From contig JABVXU010000178.1 of NCBI GenBank assembly GCA_013365365.1, positions 1-64,000 of the forward strand: a stretch of DNA of 64,000 nt. The letters run 5' to 3'. The notes beneath the pieces were generated by a model. It did no database searches. It was not told where the DNA came from and worked only from the letters and a program-made list of their open reading frames with translations. Within the stretch, counting starts at the first letter, position 1. Each line of letters starts with the position of its first letter. The position numbers and the translations under genes were made by a program. The DNA is from Cruorifilaria tuberocauda (lineage: Eukaryota > Nematoda > Chromadorea > Rhabditida > Onchocercidae). Positions 16,801 to 30,234 of this stretch are shown here, in pieces.

Positions 16801-19800
16801 TCTGAAGTAGAGTAGAATAAAATAGCAAAAAAGCAATTACCTACAGCAACTGGACCACCTCCTTCCGCGTTATATCCATTTGAATCAAATTCATGCAATG
16901 TAATCCGTGATCCTAATAGACCTGTAAAGGAACGTTTTTTTTAAAGAATGATGAAATTTCTGTAATCAGAAATTTTAGTTTCCAGAATAACCATTCCATT
17001 GATTCAAAAAGTCATGAATAATCTTGTTTACTGCTTCACTTACTTGCATTCACATATTCCTATAACTATTCTTTAAATTTGCTTATTAAACTCATTTTGA
17101 TTATTTCTTGGAATGACGCAAGAGATGAAAAAAATCTCTAACGCATATTTCAACTGATAAAACTTCTGTTACTTGTATTGTTTGGAATGACCAAAATTAT
17201 TAAATATTTTATCCTTGAGGAAAAAAAGCGGATAAAGGTAAAAAGAATGGAGAAGTTAGGTAATGTTTTCAATACTATTTTAGTATTTTAATGGCAACTG
17301 GATTAGAATCCTTCAGATGTTTTTTAATTTATCAGAATGTTGTCATTCATTTTTTTATCTGCTTCGCTGTAGTAGAAGTTACAGCTTCAACTAAAAGAAC
17401 TGCCTGAGTTCGTTCATGATAGCGTAAATGAGCTAAAATAAACAAAGTGTAACTTTTTCATTTCATTTGTTTCTTTTTGTTTAATTTGTTTGCAGCTAGA
17501 TATGTCCAATTTTTAGATTAATTCAAGTGTGTAATTTTTTACTTAAAATCACTGATCACAGAAATGAGTTTGGTGACAATATCAAAGTGCAAGATTAAAG
17601 ATGAAAACCTGTCTAAAGGCCAGAAGTAATCCATGGAAAATACTTCTTTCTAAATGAGGGAACCAAATAAATGTAGGTATCATCAAACTTACTGTTAAGA
17701 AGCTGCTGTTGTGGAATCGGTTCAATAGGTCCCCTACCAGCAGCTGAAATTGCAGGCCTAATTACACTGACGGGAGCATTGTTAGGCACTTGTTGTGGTG
17801 TAGCAACAGGTGCGATTCCTTGTGGTTGACCAACCGCTGCACCAGCTGGAGGAGGTGGAATAGCATTAAACTGCTGTATTGATGCTCCAGGTGAAAATGC
17901 TCGTGGTGACGTACTAATACAGCTTTCTCCTGGAATTTAGCCGATAATAACAATAGATAAATGGCGTAGTCAAAAATAAGATAATAAGAATAAAATACAA
18001 AGTCCCTGATATTGCTGTAAACTTCCTTGTCGATTTTTGTAAATATTCACAACCAAAATATTAAAAAATTTAATTTTGATCACAGTATTTTTAATTTTAA
18101 TAAACAATAATTGTAAAATGCGACGATAAGTATCAAATTGAAATCTTTATTATACTTACAATGTTTTCTATCCTCGCTGCTAACAATATCAGAAACTGCT
18201 TTTTAAAAAGTAAGTGCTTTATTTATTTATATATAAGAAAAACTCCATTACAATTATTGCACAGGTTACGAGTATTCTATTGCAGAAAGAATTTTGCAAA
18301 AACAATTTCATTTAACCGATTGCATAATGCAATCTTTTGCTTTAACCGTTATTTATGGAAAATTCGGAAAGATTTGAGCCGTCGGCAATGATAAAGGATT
18401 ACATTCGCGAAATCGAAATTGGGTTAGAAGTGAACAACGAACTCAGCGGAATTCGATTTTAATTTCCACGATCCATTAGTGAGTCATTGAGCAACGTGCG
18501 ACATATTCCGTTCATAAATTGCAAAGAAAAAATGAAAAAAAACTTGATAATTTTTATGCATTTTCATTAGATAGATAGAAACTGATCTATTTATCTGAAT
18601 CATTTTTTGGATGCTATTCACACTTCATAGGTTACAGTGTTGATTATTTAAAAGTTATCCTATACATTAAATTCATTTCAGAATGTCGAAATTGAAATTT
18701 AAACACAGTTTGCAGGAAAACTTCTGAACTGCTAGTATACTTTTCTGTTTGAAGAAAAGGAAATGTTACGATCTTTGGTTTACCAAATTTACTGAGAACT
18801 GGGATGATGTAGAAATCAGGTTAAATTTCAATTTCATATATCCGTCGAACTGCCTCACTTTTTTGTTATTTGTGCCTTTGTCCTCGAATTAAACATTTAC
18901 ACAAATGTCACTATTTGAAACAACTTGTGTACCTTCTTATGGAAAAAAAAGGCTGAAAAAAGCATTGAAATAAAATTCTTAAGGTATATTAAAATAGATG
19001 TGCTTGTGATATTGCAAACATACTATCAATACAAACAACTTATGTTGAACGTTTTTAAAATTTGCAAAACATGAGGAAATTATTTTTAGTATTAGGGAAG
19101 CGAGTTTTTCAAATGTGATAGATAGGATTTCAATATCACCTAACATTTCAATTTGTTGTGCTTCTAAGGTACTGGAAAATTTTTTCTTCTTTTAATTGAA
19201 ACAGAGAAGTCATTCCAAAAAAGGAATCCATGTAGGTCAAATTATCCACATTTTTTAAAATATCCATTTTCTTCGATTATTTACCTCCAAATATTTCTTT
19301 CGATCAATTTTTGCACTTCGTGAATCATAGATTCGAAACTGCTGAATTTGTTGAAATTTAAGAGTATGTAATTAAATGATCTGAATGCATCTAATGTTCC
19401 GAAACTAATTCGTAACGGATGCAGTTAACGTCGCGAAATGCAGCAGCATGAATGAAAGAATCACGACGACCTTGTAGTTATTCCTAACTATATCACCATT
19501 ATCCGTTTGATGTGGTCATTGAATTTCTCAAATGCTTCAGACTAAAATTTTCTCAAAAATGTTTAATTCAGGAATGAAAATATCATTTTAGGAAGTGAAA
19601 ATATTAATTCATGAAGGGAAAAACATCACTTCAAAACTCCTAAGCCAACTTAAATTTCAAACAAAAATCAAAAATCAATTTAAAAATGGAAGAGCCTTCT
19701 CAGTAAAATTACAGAGACGAGCCAAAATTCTACAGAAAAGTATCGGGCAGATACGATAATTAAATATTAGCTTAATTATAATAAATCCATAAATTCCAAA

Positions 19801-20317
19801 ATTAGTGAAAAGGAAAATTTTGGGAATATCTTGTAAAATATGATGCAAACAATGTGAAAAATAATATCAAAAAAGTACTGGGTTTTAATCAATAAAACAA
19901 ATGAGATGTTAAAAAGTTGTGGAAATGTGGAATATAACTGCTTAGCTAATATACTCTCAAATGATAATTCCTGTTAAAACCATTGCAGCTCGTTCAATAC
20001 TCTTAAATCCCAAAATTCAAACATTCTTTTCAAAAAAATCATAGTGAATTGAGTTGAAATTGCAACTTTATTTTCTGAAAACGCTCCTCAAACAAGCATT
20101 CTTATTGAATTTCGCAGATCTTCAGAATAACATGTATGGATTAAAATTTTAAAACAATTTTATACTGAAAATTTCGAAGAGCTGATGGTAAAAAGTGCAA
20201 CGGATTTCGTGCTTTCAAAACTGTATTAATTGGTAACTATTTCTAGCTCTTTTTGTGAAGAATGGAAAGCATACCTAATCGGAATAAAGTTGTTGTCAGT
20301 GATGCAAAAATGAACAT
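13891..20317 (-). CDS. Secreted protein with two MAM domains (paralog A)
   Basis: Exons read on the minus strand: 20275-20317, 17693-17929, 16841-16921, 16341-16475, 15938-16046, 15688-15718, 15562-15627, 15309-15488, 14890-15169, 14670-14789, 14252-14496, 13891-14004; all phases match, giving about 546 aa. Exon 1 is 43 nt and encodes a signal-peptide-like MFIFASLTTTLFRL. Then come a Pro/Gln/Ala-rich stretch (residues about 15-93), MAM 1 from SCDFDSRPCCW to MAILDDIEV (about 123-255), an acidic and Ser/Ala-rich linker, and MAM 2 from KCSFENRNMCNY to CAIDDIQV (about 382-530). MAM domains are extracellular adhesion or oligomerisation modules; no membrane anchor is seen, so it is probably secreted. 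The first intron (about 2.3 kb) and the non-canonical acceptor ATTCGAG at 14790-14792 are the least certain points. The next same-strand gene upstream (24067-28689) is its paralog. Confidence 0.82.
15688..15718 (-). other. 31-nt microexon inside MAM 1 of paralog A
   Basis: Flanked by acceptor TTAATTCAG and donor GTATGT, this 31-nt exon (phase 2 in, phase 0 out) encodes HWQSENVLLQ and is needed to join …SSPIIVRA to EFPLVNGLG in frame. It sits at the conserved Trp of the MAM fold. Automated gene finders often skip exons of this size. Confidence 0.7.
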
Positions 20318-20844
20318 AACGATAGGTAACATTCGGACCTGCTCCAGAAATAACCAATAGATTTCGGAATGGTAATAACGATGATAGCCAACAATTGACT
20401 ACTGGTACCAGTAACCTACAGGATCGAAACTGTGGATTACGTTGAATATGATATGCTTTGCTTTGCTACGTGGTCCAAATATTTAAAAAAATGAAAAATT
20501 TTTGAAAAAAAAGGGGAACGATAAGAAAAAAACTGCTGCTGGATGTATGATTGATAAGAAATGAGTTGATGACAGCCTTCTCCAATCCAATATCTGGTTT
20601 TGATGTTATGGCATCAGTAAATTACTAGCAAATGTAGCAAATTTGGACAATTCAATTTGAAACGGTTCCACGAGAGAAACAACGCGGGTAATCACGTCGA
20701 TTGACGGAGCGACTGAGGATGGAATTGCTGAGTGCAGCAAGGATTGCTGGATGGATGGATCCGGCGAATTTGGATTCAGATGTTTCTACAGACATGCATG
20801 CTGGAAAGACAAATCTTAGATGGTTGGACAAACAGGTATGTGAG

Positions 20845-20918
20845 GACACAGACACAGACACAGACACAGACACAGACACAGACACACATACACACATACA
20901 CACACACACACACACATC
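20845..20918. repeat. (CAGACA)n / (CA)n microsatellite
   Basis: About five tandem GACACA units are followed by an interrupted CA run. The repeat creates long but meaningless Thr/Asp/His or Val/Cys open frames on both strands. Confidence 0.95.
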
Positions 20919-23900
20919 CATACACAAAGAGAATGATGAAGAGTCGTACTTCTTCCAAGAAACAACGAAAACGTTGGTTGTCACTGGATGGATCTCTCCC
21001 CTATGACCTCTTTCTCCTTCAACTATTGCCTTATGACCTAGTTGAAGGAATAATTTCGTTCCTGTCGGAAGAATGTTTGCGTTGACGTGTATGTGTGTCT
21101 GTTCTTACGTCGCTTGAATAAGGGTATCCCCCTATTTCCATCTAAGTACACATCCCCCAAAGAACTACCCTAGAACGTGAAACCCCATTGTTGTTACCCT
21201 CATTCAGGTTACATGCCTTTTTTTGTCCTCCTTTCTTTCCCCTCATCTTAGATCTCTCAAATCAAATATATGTCCCTTCTTTGTACAACGATGTCTGTCG
21301 TAAGCAGAACAACCAATTAAATTGTTGCATCATTCATCCGAGATTTACTGAAAACGTAATTTTTGAGGATAGGAAAGGAAAAGGAATAAATTAATCCGAA
21401 TCAATTGAAAGCAACTGCAAAAATACTATCTGGTAATTAGAGAAGTATTGGTTGCATCACGAAGTGGTCGTTTCTGGTAAGAGAATCTCTTAACCAAATT
21501 ATTGCTCTTATAAACCTTGCTTATGAACAGCTGTTACATGGATAAGATAATCTGATTGTTTTTTGAAAACCAGAATGCCATTTTAAAAACTTCAAGTACT
21601 TTGAATTGTGACAACTATTAGCAAAAAAACTTTTAATAGGGAGCACTGAACTAGCACTTCCTATTATCGCTACAATTCCTCTGGCTATCTTCTGTTGTAC
21701 ACAATGACAGGTGAAGATCATTTTTCAAATTTGCTATTTAGTTCACCGATAGCTCCAGAAATTTTCCAGTAGCATAAAAATTATGCGAACGACAATTTAG
21801 CTACTCTAATATTATAATTTACAAACCATGAAACTAAAAATTCTGTTAAATCAGCCTTAACAGAAGATACAGACCAATTTTTTAAAATGTCATTTCATTT
21901 AAATTCTTTTAAATTCTATTTTCGATATTGCATAATATTTATTGCAACTCCCAATAATTTAAAAATTGCCGAAGTATGCAACATTGAAATTCATTTCTTT
22001 TTTATATGAATACGATTCGATATTAACCACTTTCCAGATTTCTTCAAACATTTTGCTATCTGAATTCTTTCAATAGTTGCAATACACTGATTTAATTTCC
22101 GGCTCGTACCAAATAAAATCTTCATCGGAAGAATTAAGGTGCTTTTCAACCTGTTTGAGCTCACTGTTTTAAAATTCAGTAATCATAAATCATTTGAGAA
22201 CTGAGAAATGAATTTTTGTATAGAAAGCTAGAAAAAATGATGGCAAGCAATGAATTTGTTGAATTCAATTGCATTTGATTCAAGAAATTTGACAGGAACA
22301 TAATTTGTGTAGATTGTACTCAAATTACTTTCACAACATCGTATAATATAGTGATTAATTAGAAAAAAACCAGATTTTAAGATGGAAATGCAAGATGACA
22401 TGGGAATAATGCAAGACTAGTTAGAAAATAACCGTTTCAGGTGAAAAGATTATCTCGATTAAGAAATATTAAGCAAAATCAATAGAGCGTGAAATTTTCT
22501 TCTATTCCTTTTTCTTCACTTCTCAATCGAATTGACTGTTAAAAATTATAGGCATGCAAACTCGTTAAATTATAAAATATATGACTAGAGATTGCGAGAT
22601 GCAATCAAAAATTTTTCTAAATTCAAAATCTCGAGTATTTGTTTTATGAACTTTCTGATCAGTGTATTTTTGATGGTTACCAATTATAATTGTATTTAAC
22701 TGATCAATCTAATGGACTGAAATGATTGCCTAAACCAAATGACGTTCTAAAAATAATATGCATTTCTCTAATCTTTCATACTTCATTTTTTTCTCAGTAA
22801 ATAACTTTTCTAGAATAACATGTGTGATTTTTTCGGTCACTTCTGAAAACTCTCCACAAATTGCTGTTTCTCTGTGAAAATTACGAGGAATGCAATTATT
22901 GTTGCTGCTGCGGTTAAAAGGCATGCGGAAAATAGCTATATAATATCCGTAAATTCAATACTGGCAAATACTCTATTCTGAAAAGATAGTTACTGATCGA
23001 TGCAAGGAAAAGGATGAACTTCAGATGTCAAGATCGTTGAACAACCATCATTTGTTGATCAAACTAAAAATCTGCATGCGAATCAAATTTATAACTGTTT
23101 TTATCAGTGCAATGTATCTCTAATGGACAGATTGATTGTACTAGTGACATATCATTTGTTCGACATGTATTTTTGACAGTGATAACCAAAAATTTTCTCG
23201 AAAATCACTCATCCATAGACTTGAATGAAACTAAAATACTTTGCAAGGAAAATCTCTATTTAGCTTTCATCATGTCTATGATTAATATCAACGAAAAAAT
23301 ACATTCATCTATCAAAGTGGTTTCTGATAGTTCGAGATTTCAGAACTGTCAAGAAAACGCTGTCACTTTTTTTACTTCGAATTAAAGAACCGTAGGGAGG
23401 AGTACTATTCTCTAACAGCAAAGTTCTGGATTAGTTTCGATGTTTTATCTTCCTAAGATGTCTGACCATACATTAATCTTATGAAAATTCAAATACATGA
23501 TTTACTCATGTGTTAGGAAATTACAATTAAGAAACAAAGTGCTGTTCCATATTTCTGCTCCTAAACATGTCTGATCAGCATAATTTTCATCATTTTTTAA
23601 ACGTTCTTTTTTGGCTGATTATTTTTATCATTTTCAATTACAATGTACATAAGGATCATCAGCTGCTCAACTTGATAAAATAAATCGATCGATATTGTAT
23701 TATTCCATTTAGATATATAAGGAAATTTATGTGAAAAACATCGACTGTTTGCATAATTTCAAGGAGCCATGTATTACGGGGAATTATGGAATAGTTTCTT
23801 GCTATTGATCGATAATTTTCATCTATAATTTTGACAATCGAAGCGTCAGTAAAACCTTGAAAAGATATTATTTTAAGTATTCATTCATTTTATATTAACA

Positions 23901-23933
23901 GAAGTAACCTCAACAATTTATTCAGCTAAACAG

Positions 23934-23939
23934 TTTATT
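23934..23939 (-). terminator. AATAAA poly(A) signal of MAM paralog B
   Basis: TTTATT on the plus strand (AATAAA on minus) lies about 130 nt past the stop codon at 24067. A second copy is at 23917-23922. Confidence 0.4.
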
Positions 23940-24066
23940 GACGGATACCTCAAGTGTATATAATAAATACATCAGTAGTACGGAGACACTGTCCAGAATG
24001 CTCGGCAATCTTGTTGGTATTTTAATGGCTCAGTAATTGTCGGTCCAAGAGTTATACAAATAATGT

Positions 24067-27000
24067 CTATCTTCCACATGGGGCAAAAATTCCTCCATGC
24101 TTATTCAGTAATTGAATATTATCAAGTCCAATCACGTAATTCTTCTTTAACTCATCTGCCACAAAATAAATCTGAAACATAATGAGACAGTAATAAATTA
24201 TAAAAGACTTCTTTGTAAAATTTAGGCTTCTTTATAACATTTTTAATAGAAAATAAAAATAAAAATAATTTCACCATGTGGAAACCACTTGATATGTTGA
24301 TATGAAAATTTATCCATTTTCTCGTTTGAACACTTAGTGAATGTCCGGTTCTTTCAAATGGACATTTGTGAAGAGAATCAAAACAAACTCGTAGGCGACC
24401 ATGTTTGCCGGCCATATGTACATAGAAACTAATTTGCGATTCTTTAAGTATATTTATTGCTTTTGATGTTCGCATGAGAAATATTGCTGCTGGGTTATTC
24501 GTTTCACCAGCATATGCAAACCAGCCACCTTAAATTAGAACCAATCTAAGATGATCAAATTTACTGGGCTATCGTTCGAAACCAGTCTAAATCAAATTAT
24601 GAGCATAAAAAAATAGAATTTTGTAATAGCTCCAGCGCTAGAAAAGATTCGATTACATTTTATAAGCTAAATGGTTGACTTTTTTTTTCTTGGTCAGTCA
24701 AGTAATTTATAAGTGTTAATTTGCAAACATAAGAAAAATGATGAAAGCAAAAAAAATCATACCGTGACTGATATCGTGCATTATCCCGGTAAGGGAATTG
24801 GCTATCTTATGATTTGAAAGTTTCCATTTCTTCAAAATGCTATCGGAGGGTAAATCTATTATGAAATCTATTGTTTAATGAAAAATGTAAAATTCGATTA
24901 CTGATGATTGGTGTGTATTTCCGATTCAGATCAAAAATATTTAACTTAACAAGATTTCTAAAGAGCTCGAAAAAGATTCCGATAAAAAAAAATTTTCGAT
25001 AAATATACCCAACAAAAGATCTTCATCATCTTGGAGATAGTCATCAGATTTGTAATTACACATGTTAACGGTGTCAAATGAACAGTCCATAAAGGAACAA
25101 GGTGAAGTGAGTTGAGCATCGATACTGCCCAAAGTTAATTTCGATGCTGATTTTCGTGATGATAATGAAGTGTATAACGGGAACAATCTGTATTTCATTC
25201 ATTGAATTTATTTTATGAAATTATTATAATTTTATCGATACAAGGAGGAAGAAACCGAATCCAATACCTTTTTGGAACATGAATTGACTGACCTCTTTCG
25301 GTGTCCATTCGTGAGGAAAGAAATGAGGCTTTCGTTCACTGAATCAATTCCATTGGCGTCAAAAAAATCACCTATAAGATCTATCATTTTTTTTAATTTG
25401 TCATTTTAAAGAAGAAAAGTTCTTTATTTTTCCCTTGAATTTCAAATATGTTTTGGAATAAGGCAGAGAAAAGAGAAAACAAGAATTCATTTGCGTTTCC
25501 GCTGAAGATTCGTCAAATACGATTCACAAGCAGAAAGTAACTCTTCTAACTGAACTCATAACTGCAAAAAATTTTTTCAGGAATTCTAGGCATAAAAAGA
25601 ATTTTGAAGTAGACAGTTTTAGACGTAAAAAACCAAGACAAAAAACCTCAAAAGTTCATAAAGCTCGAATCAATTAAATATATCGTCGTTTAACAAAACC
25701 TACATTCTTCCAAAGTCTAGAATTTATTATAAATCTAATTTCTTGCAACATGAAATTCCTTTTCTTCAAAGCTATACCTAAATTTGAAGCTATACCTTTT
25801 AAATTGCCGAAAAAGTTGAATTTGCCACCAGCAGCTTCAATTGATTGGGAATTTATATTCTCTGTAAACTGAAGCACTTTTAAATAAAATTAAGCGTTTC
25901 TATTTTCTTATCCAAGCAGATTTCTATAAAATCAAGAAAAATATGAATTTTATGATTTATTATTTACGAAACATCCTCAATTGATCACTTGCTATCTTTA
26001 AAATGAAAATACAAGAGAATACTTCTAAGCAAATAAGAAGTCAATGTCAAATATTTATGAATAACAGAAGGATCATAAAAAATATCGCTCGAAACTGAGA
26101 CACATAAAAATAATTATCTTTTACCAAATGACAATTTGTTCCCACCTAGCTTCACCTTTATTATTACTTGATAATTTATTCTCAACACTTCCCAATACCG
26201 CAAATTCCATAGAACGGAATTTTGTTATTGCAACCCTTATATAATTTTGCACTTTTGAACTTTGTTCATCCCGAAAATTTCAGTTCTTTCTCCAAAGTAA
26301 TATTTCTTTTACAAACATATGTCTCACATATTTTCTAAAATTTTTCCTTTTTGATTTCTCCAGTCTCCTGTTTTTTGCTCAAGAATTTGTCATCAACACC
26401 TTCAAAATTTATTCACATCCGCTTCATAGACATAACAAATCCTTGAGAAAATAAACTTCACATCGACTGTCAGAAATCTGAGATTTTCACCAGTACCGAT
26501 AAAATCAGTGGTCTGACTTCCAATTACATATATTTTTTTCATAGTAAACCACTGCTATCAGCAGATCCCTACACGAAGTTTGCAGTTATCTTAAATCCAT
26601 GAGTTTTTATAAGTGTCTTTGAGTCGTTCCGTGCCAGAAAAAAATGTTGTACAAGGTGACATCTCGGACAGTCACTTCATTTTAACATTCATCTACGGAT
26701 GACACAAATAATTGAAATGACGTTTTACAGCAACCTCTTTTTCAGTGTCGTCATCGATATGATAAATCAGGATTTGAATTTCTAAGAATTTTCTAGATAT
26801 AATGATGAAAGTAGCGATAATCAGTTATTATGTCGTTTGATAACAATTAGCCTGTCCTGTAAGTATCGTTCTGCATAAATAAATTTTTGTTTAGCGACAG
26901 CGCTAAATACTTTCATGTCATGCAGCGATCACGAAAATTTTCTGTTTATGTTCTTATATATTTCAAACGCTTCAAATCATTCAGACCGATAGTATCGCTT

Positions 27001-28689
27001 ATAACAATAACTCCTTCCCGCAATATAAGATACATATTTTTTTTAAATTCATTTTATTACTGATTTGTTCGAGCTCATGAATTCAACCAATTGACACTTT
27101 TGGTCTTACCGTAATTGAGCATTATTCAGACTTTATTAATTTAGCGTACAAATAAAATTTTGAACGAATTTCTTAGACTAATTTAGATGAAAGACTTTTT
27201 CTATTTGAAAACTTTGCTTAAAAGGCATAATTTACCACAAAGTGCGGCACCATAGGTGATATCGTCGATTGCAATTATATCAAATGGTTGAATGAATTTT
27301 GAGCGTATCAAAAGCTGAAATTTTTTGTTTCCATCAAAGTAGTAAACGTCTGAAAACTAAAAAGATAACAATAGCTTTACAAATCTGTTTCCCCTATTTT
27401 AATAAAAGAAAAAATTGTGATCCTTAAACTACGCTATCATAGCTTACGCTCATATTGGCTTCATACCAAAGGTATTAAAATAGAAATATTGCTATTTAAA
27501 GTATTTTCATATTGCATAACGGAAAAACTATAACTGATTTATCAAAAAGCATACTAGAAATATTACTTTAAATGGTTGAGTAAGCGGTGGAAATTCAATA
27601 GCATTGAATAGCCATTGATTAGCATGATTTTTGGGGAAAACAGGAAAGCATCGTAGATCGGCAACGTTCAAGCTTTCTGGTGGTTGACGCACACACACTT
27701 CTAGTGTTGCTAGGTCACCTGTACGATAATACCAGAAAGTTAAAGTGCCACCACCCAGTTGGCAACTGCAAAAGTCCTTAGTTAACTATGAACTAGTCAT
27801 TAGTTTTCAGCTTTAAACAAAAAAATTTTTTCTTCTTTCACAAACTGACAAACCTTATAATGTTGCTGATTAAAGTAGCTTCTTGCATCCCGTCGAAAGG
27901 TCCATGTGTGTATGCAAATACTTCATCTGTAGACAAAATTTTCTACACGCTTTGAATTATTCTACCACTACTATTATTCTATCACTAAGTTATTAATACT
28001 GAATAACTAGTTTTCTTCAAATATCTTTGCTATCCTAATAATAAAAAGACTGCTAGGGTGTAAACATGTAAATTGAAGCTGTGAGATGCTTCATTAAACG
28101 AAAACTGCAGCAGAAGGCAGATTGAATTGAATACGTGTTTCAGTTTTGCAAAATGGATAAGAAACATAAATACTACTATTAGGTAATAGGATGAGAAATA
28201 CTTTCAAGGAATCATTATCTTTTTGATATCACAGAATACAAGATTTAGTGTTTAATGACAAATTTATATTCAAGTCAAAATATAAAAATGAGAAAGTATC
28301 AGAAATCAAACAGACGATTCATTCACTTGAATTATTTTTCGAAGGGATTATGTTGAAACGGTCTCGCATTCTGATATTGCTTGTTATCAAGAAATCGCCA
28401 TTATCTTTTCCATTAGTATCATTACGCCACTGACACGTTAATTCGAAACTACAGTTCAAATCTGATGACGTGCTTATTTGATTAACCACTAAAAACAATT
28501 CGCACATTTAAAAGCCTGACTAAGACTAAACTTCTTTTCCAAAAAACTTTTAAGTTCCAAGGATTTTTAAGTTGATTTAAGTGAGAAACAATCATATGAT
28601 TTTTGAACTTTTTCGTATTTAACTTAATAACAAATTTGTCGCTAACCTTTTGATAACATAATTGCAAAAAAAGTCGAAGTTAGCCACAT
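24067..28689 (-). CDS. Secreted protein with two MAM domains (paralog B)
   Basis: Minus-strand exons: 28647-28689, 28327-28488, 27854-27926, 27567-27765, 27236-27356, 25796-25861, 25293-25371, 25009-25187, 24763-24855, 24275-24528, 24067-24171; phases agree, about 457 aa. Exon 1 (43 nt) encodes the signal-peptide-like MWLTSTFFAIMLSK. MAM 1 runs from LNCSFELTCQW (about residue 24) to IIAIDDITY (about 195). A linker of about 85 residues with a basic HRKR site (245-248) follows. MAM 2 runs from CSFDTVNMCNY (283) to VIGLDNIQLL (about 445). The protein ends in FAPCGR. There is no transmembrane segment, so secretion is likely. The linker reads GNLKGDFFDANG…; I do not recognise it. The basic HRKR may be a processing site (inference). 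Domain order and several intron positions match paralog A, so the pair arose by tandem duplication. Confidence 0.85.
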
Positions 28690-30234
28690 CTTCCTGCTTA
28701 TCAGTGTCATGGAAACATTTCCATTACCCGAACATTACCCGAAATTCTTTACTAAGAAACAACGCGTAATTTTTATTAGTGCGGCATTACTGGTACTATG
28801 TGGAAAGCAATGTTTTAATAACAGAGAAACAACCCAAACCAGATCACTTAAAGAAATTCAATGCGAAAATTTCCCAGTCTTACGTGAGACAACTGACATA
28901 TGTGACGGTTATATTTATTGGATTTTTTCAGTTCATCCTTGGCATTTTTAATTTCCATGGAACTTTCAAAAACAAATCAACCGCTACAGTTATCAGATTT
29001 CGCAAGTTGTTTAGATCTGGTGTTGTGACAAGTTGATGGATATATTTTGATGTATATGCATAAGCCACTTGAGGTATAATGTGCAAGAAAAATGCAAATA
29101 CAGTGTCATATTGCGTCCACAGAAAAAGTGGAAAACGGTTTACTTTTTCGACCTTTTTTTTCACATATTCTAAGAAATAAAATTCATCAAATATTAAAAA
29201 AAAATTTAGTTTCAATCCACAGTCTTTATAAATATATCAATTTAATAATATAAGATAGTAGAGATGAGACGATAAAGAAGGTAAATAGAAATGGTTGAGT
29301 AAAGATATTTTTATGGAGAAATATAAAAAGGTATATGAATTGAGAGCATGACCTAGTGGTTATCAAAAATACAGGTCGCAATTATGCATTCGAAATGAAT
29401 ATTACCCACCTTTCTACATTCTTTTAACATCATCTAAGGAGACTTTCTGTCCATTCTTGGACATTTCCGATTGTACCGCCAATAAATACTGCCATCTACC
29501 AGCTGGTCAGTATATGTATATAATTGCATTTATTTTTCAATACAAAATTATCAATATTCAATCCCATTTTTGAACTGAAAACCAGGAAAACTAATAAAAA
29601 ATAAATTTAATAAAAAGTTTCAATTTTTCATTAAAATTAAAAAACTTTTACTAGACTTCAAATATGTTAACGATCAACAAAAGTACTTCATGCTTTCGAA
29701 TTACTAAGCAAATTTTTATAGATTGAATGCTTTTGCAATATATCGAATTTTCTATCCACTCTTACATGAAAAGGAATCTCCATTCTGAATGCATAATGTA
29801 GGAGAGATATTTGACTGGAAGATTATCAGCGGGATTGACAATTAAAAAAAAGTCGGTAGGTCAAATTCTAAGGTGACGGCATTATTCGGATAGTTTATCC
29901 AGGCGGGAGGTAACTTCCTTATGCATTTCCCATAAAATATTCTCCCATTATCACCAGTTTTTTCATCTTGTGTTTCTCAGCTTGGAACCTCTTATAGATT
30001 ACTCACATATTTTTATAAATTTCCTGATTCGGATGAAGCCATTTTTTTCTCTCCATTTTCTTATTTCTTCTTATCTAAAATTCGGATATTTGATTGAGAC
30101 AGAAAGAAATCTTTCAATGCATCACTTGAGATTTCAGTCACAGCTAAAAGTGTTGCAGCTCTTTTCAGGGACTATCCATAAGCAAGAATTAACTGTAGAT
30201 TGGATAACCCTCCCTCAATTTACAAGAAAATAGT
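28690..30234. other. Divergent intergenic region between MAM paralog B and the LDLa gene
   Basis: About 1.5 kb separates two start codons pointing apart, so both promoters should lie here. Open frames on both strands overlap at 28709-29215 (hydrophobic, no recognised family). A short FLYWCH-like remnant on the minus strand lies at 29434-29508. No TATA or initiator element can be called reliably. Confidence 0.5.

Larger units (their letters stand above)
20318..24066. other. Intergenic region between the two MAM paralogs
   Basis: It contains the promoter side of paralog A, a microsatellite at 20845-20918 within a moderately GC-richer patch (about 20640-21240), and the 3' UTR of paralog B. Open frames such as 23107-23385 (+) and 22730-22924 (-) show no domain and do not connect to exons. 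I see no further gene. Confidence 0.55.

Noticed and set aside
20226..20465. A 79-codon minus-strand frame without Met (…CWLSSLLPFRNLL…)
   Set aside because: It looked protein-like, but another frame of the same DNA supplies the signal-peptide exon (20275-20317) that fits paralog A in phase, so this frame is taken as a shadow.
20652..21085. Open frames on both strands across the CAGACA/CA repeat
   Set aside because: Repeat-generated; the sequence outside the repeat has no recognisable domain or splice chain.
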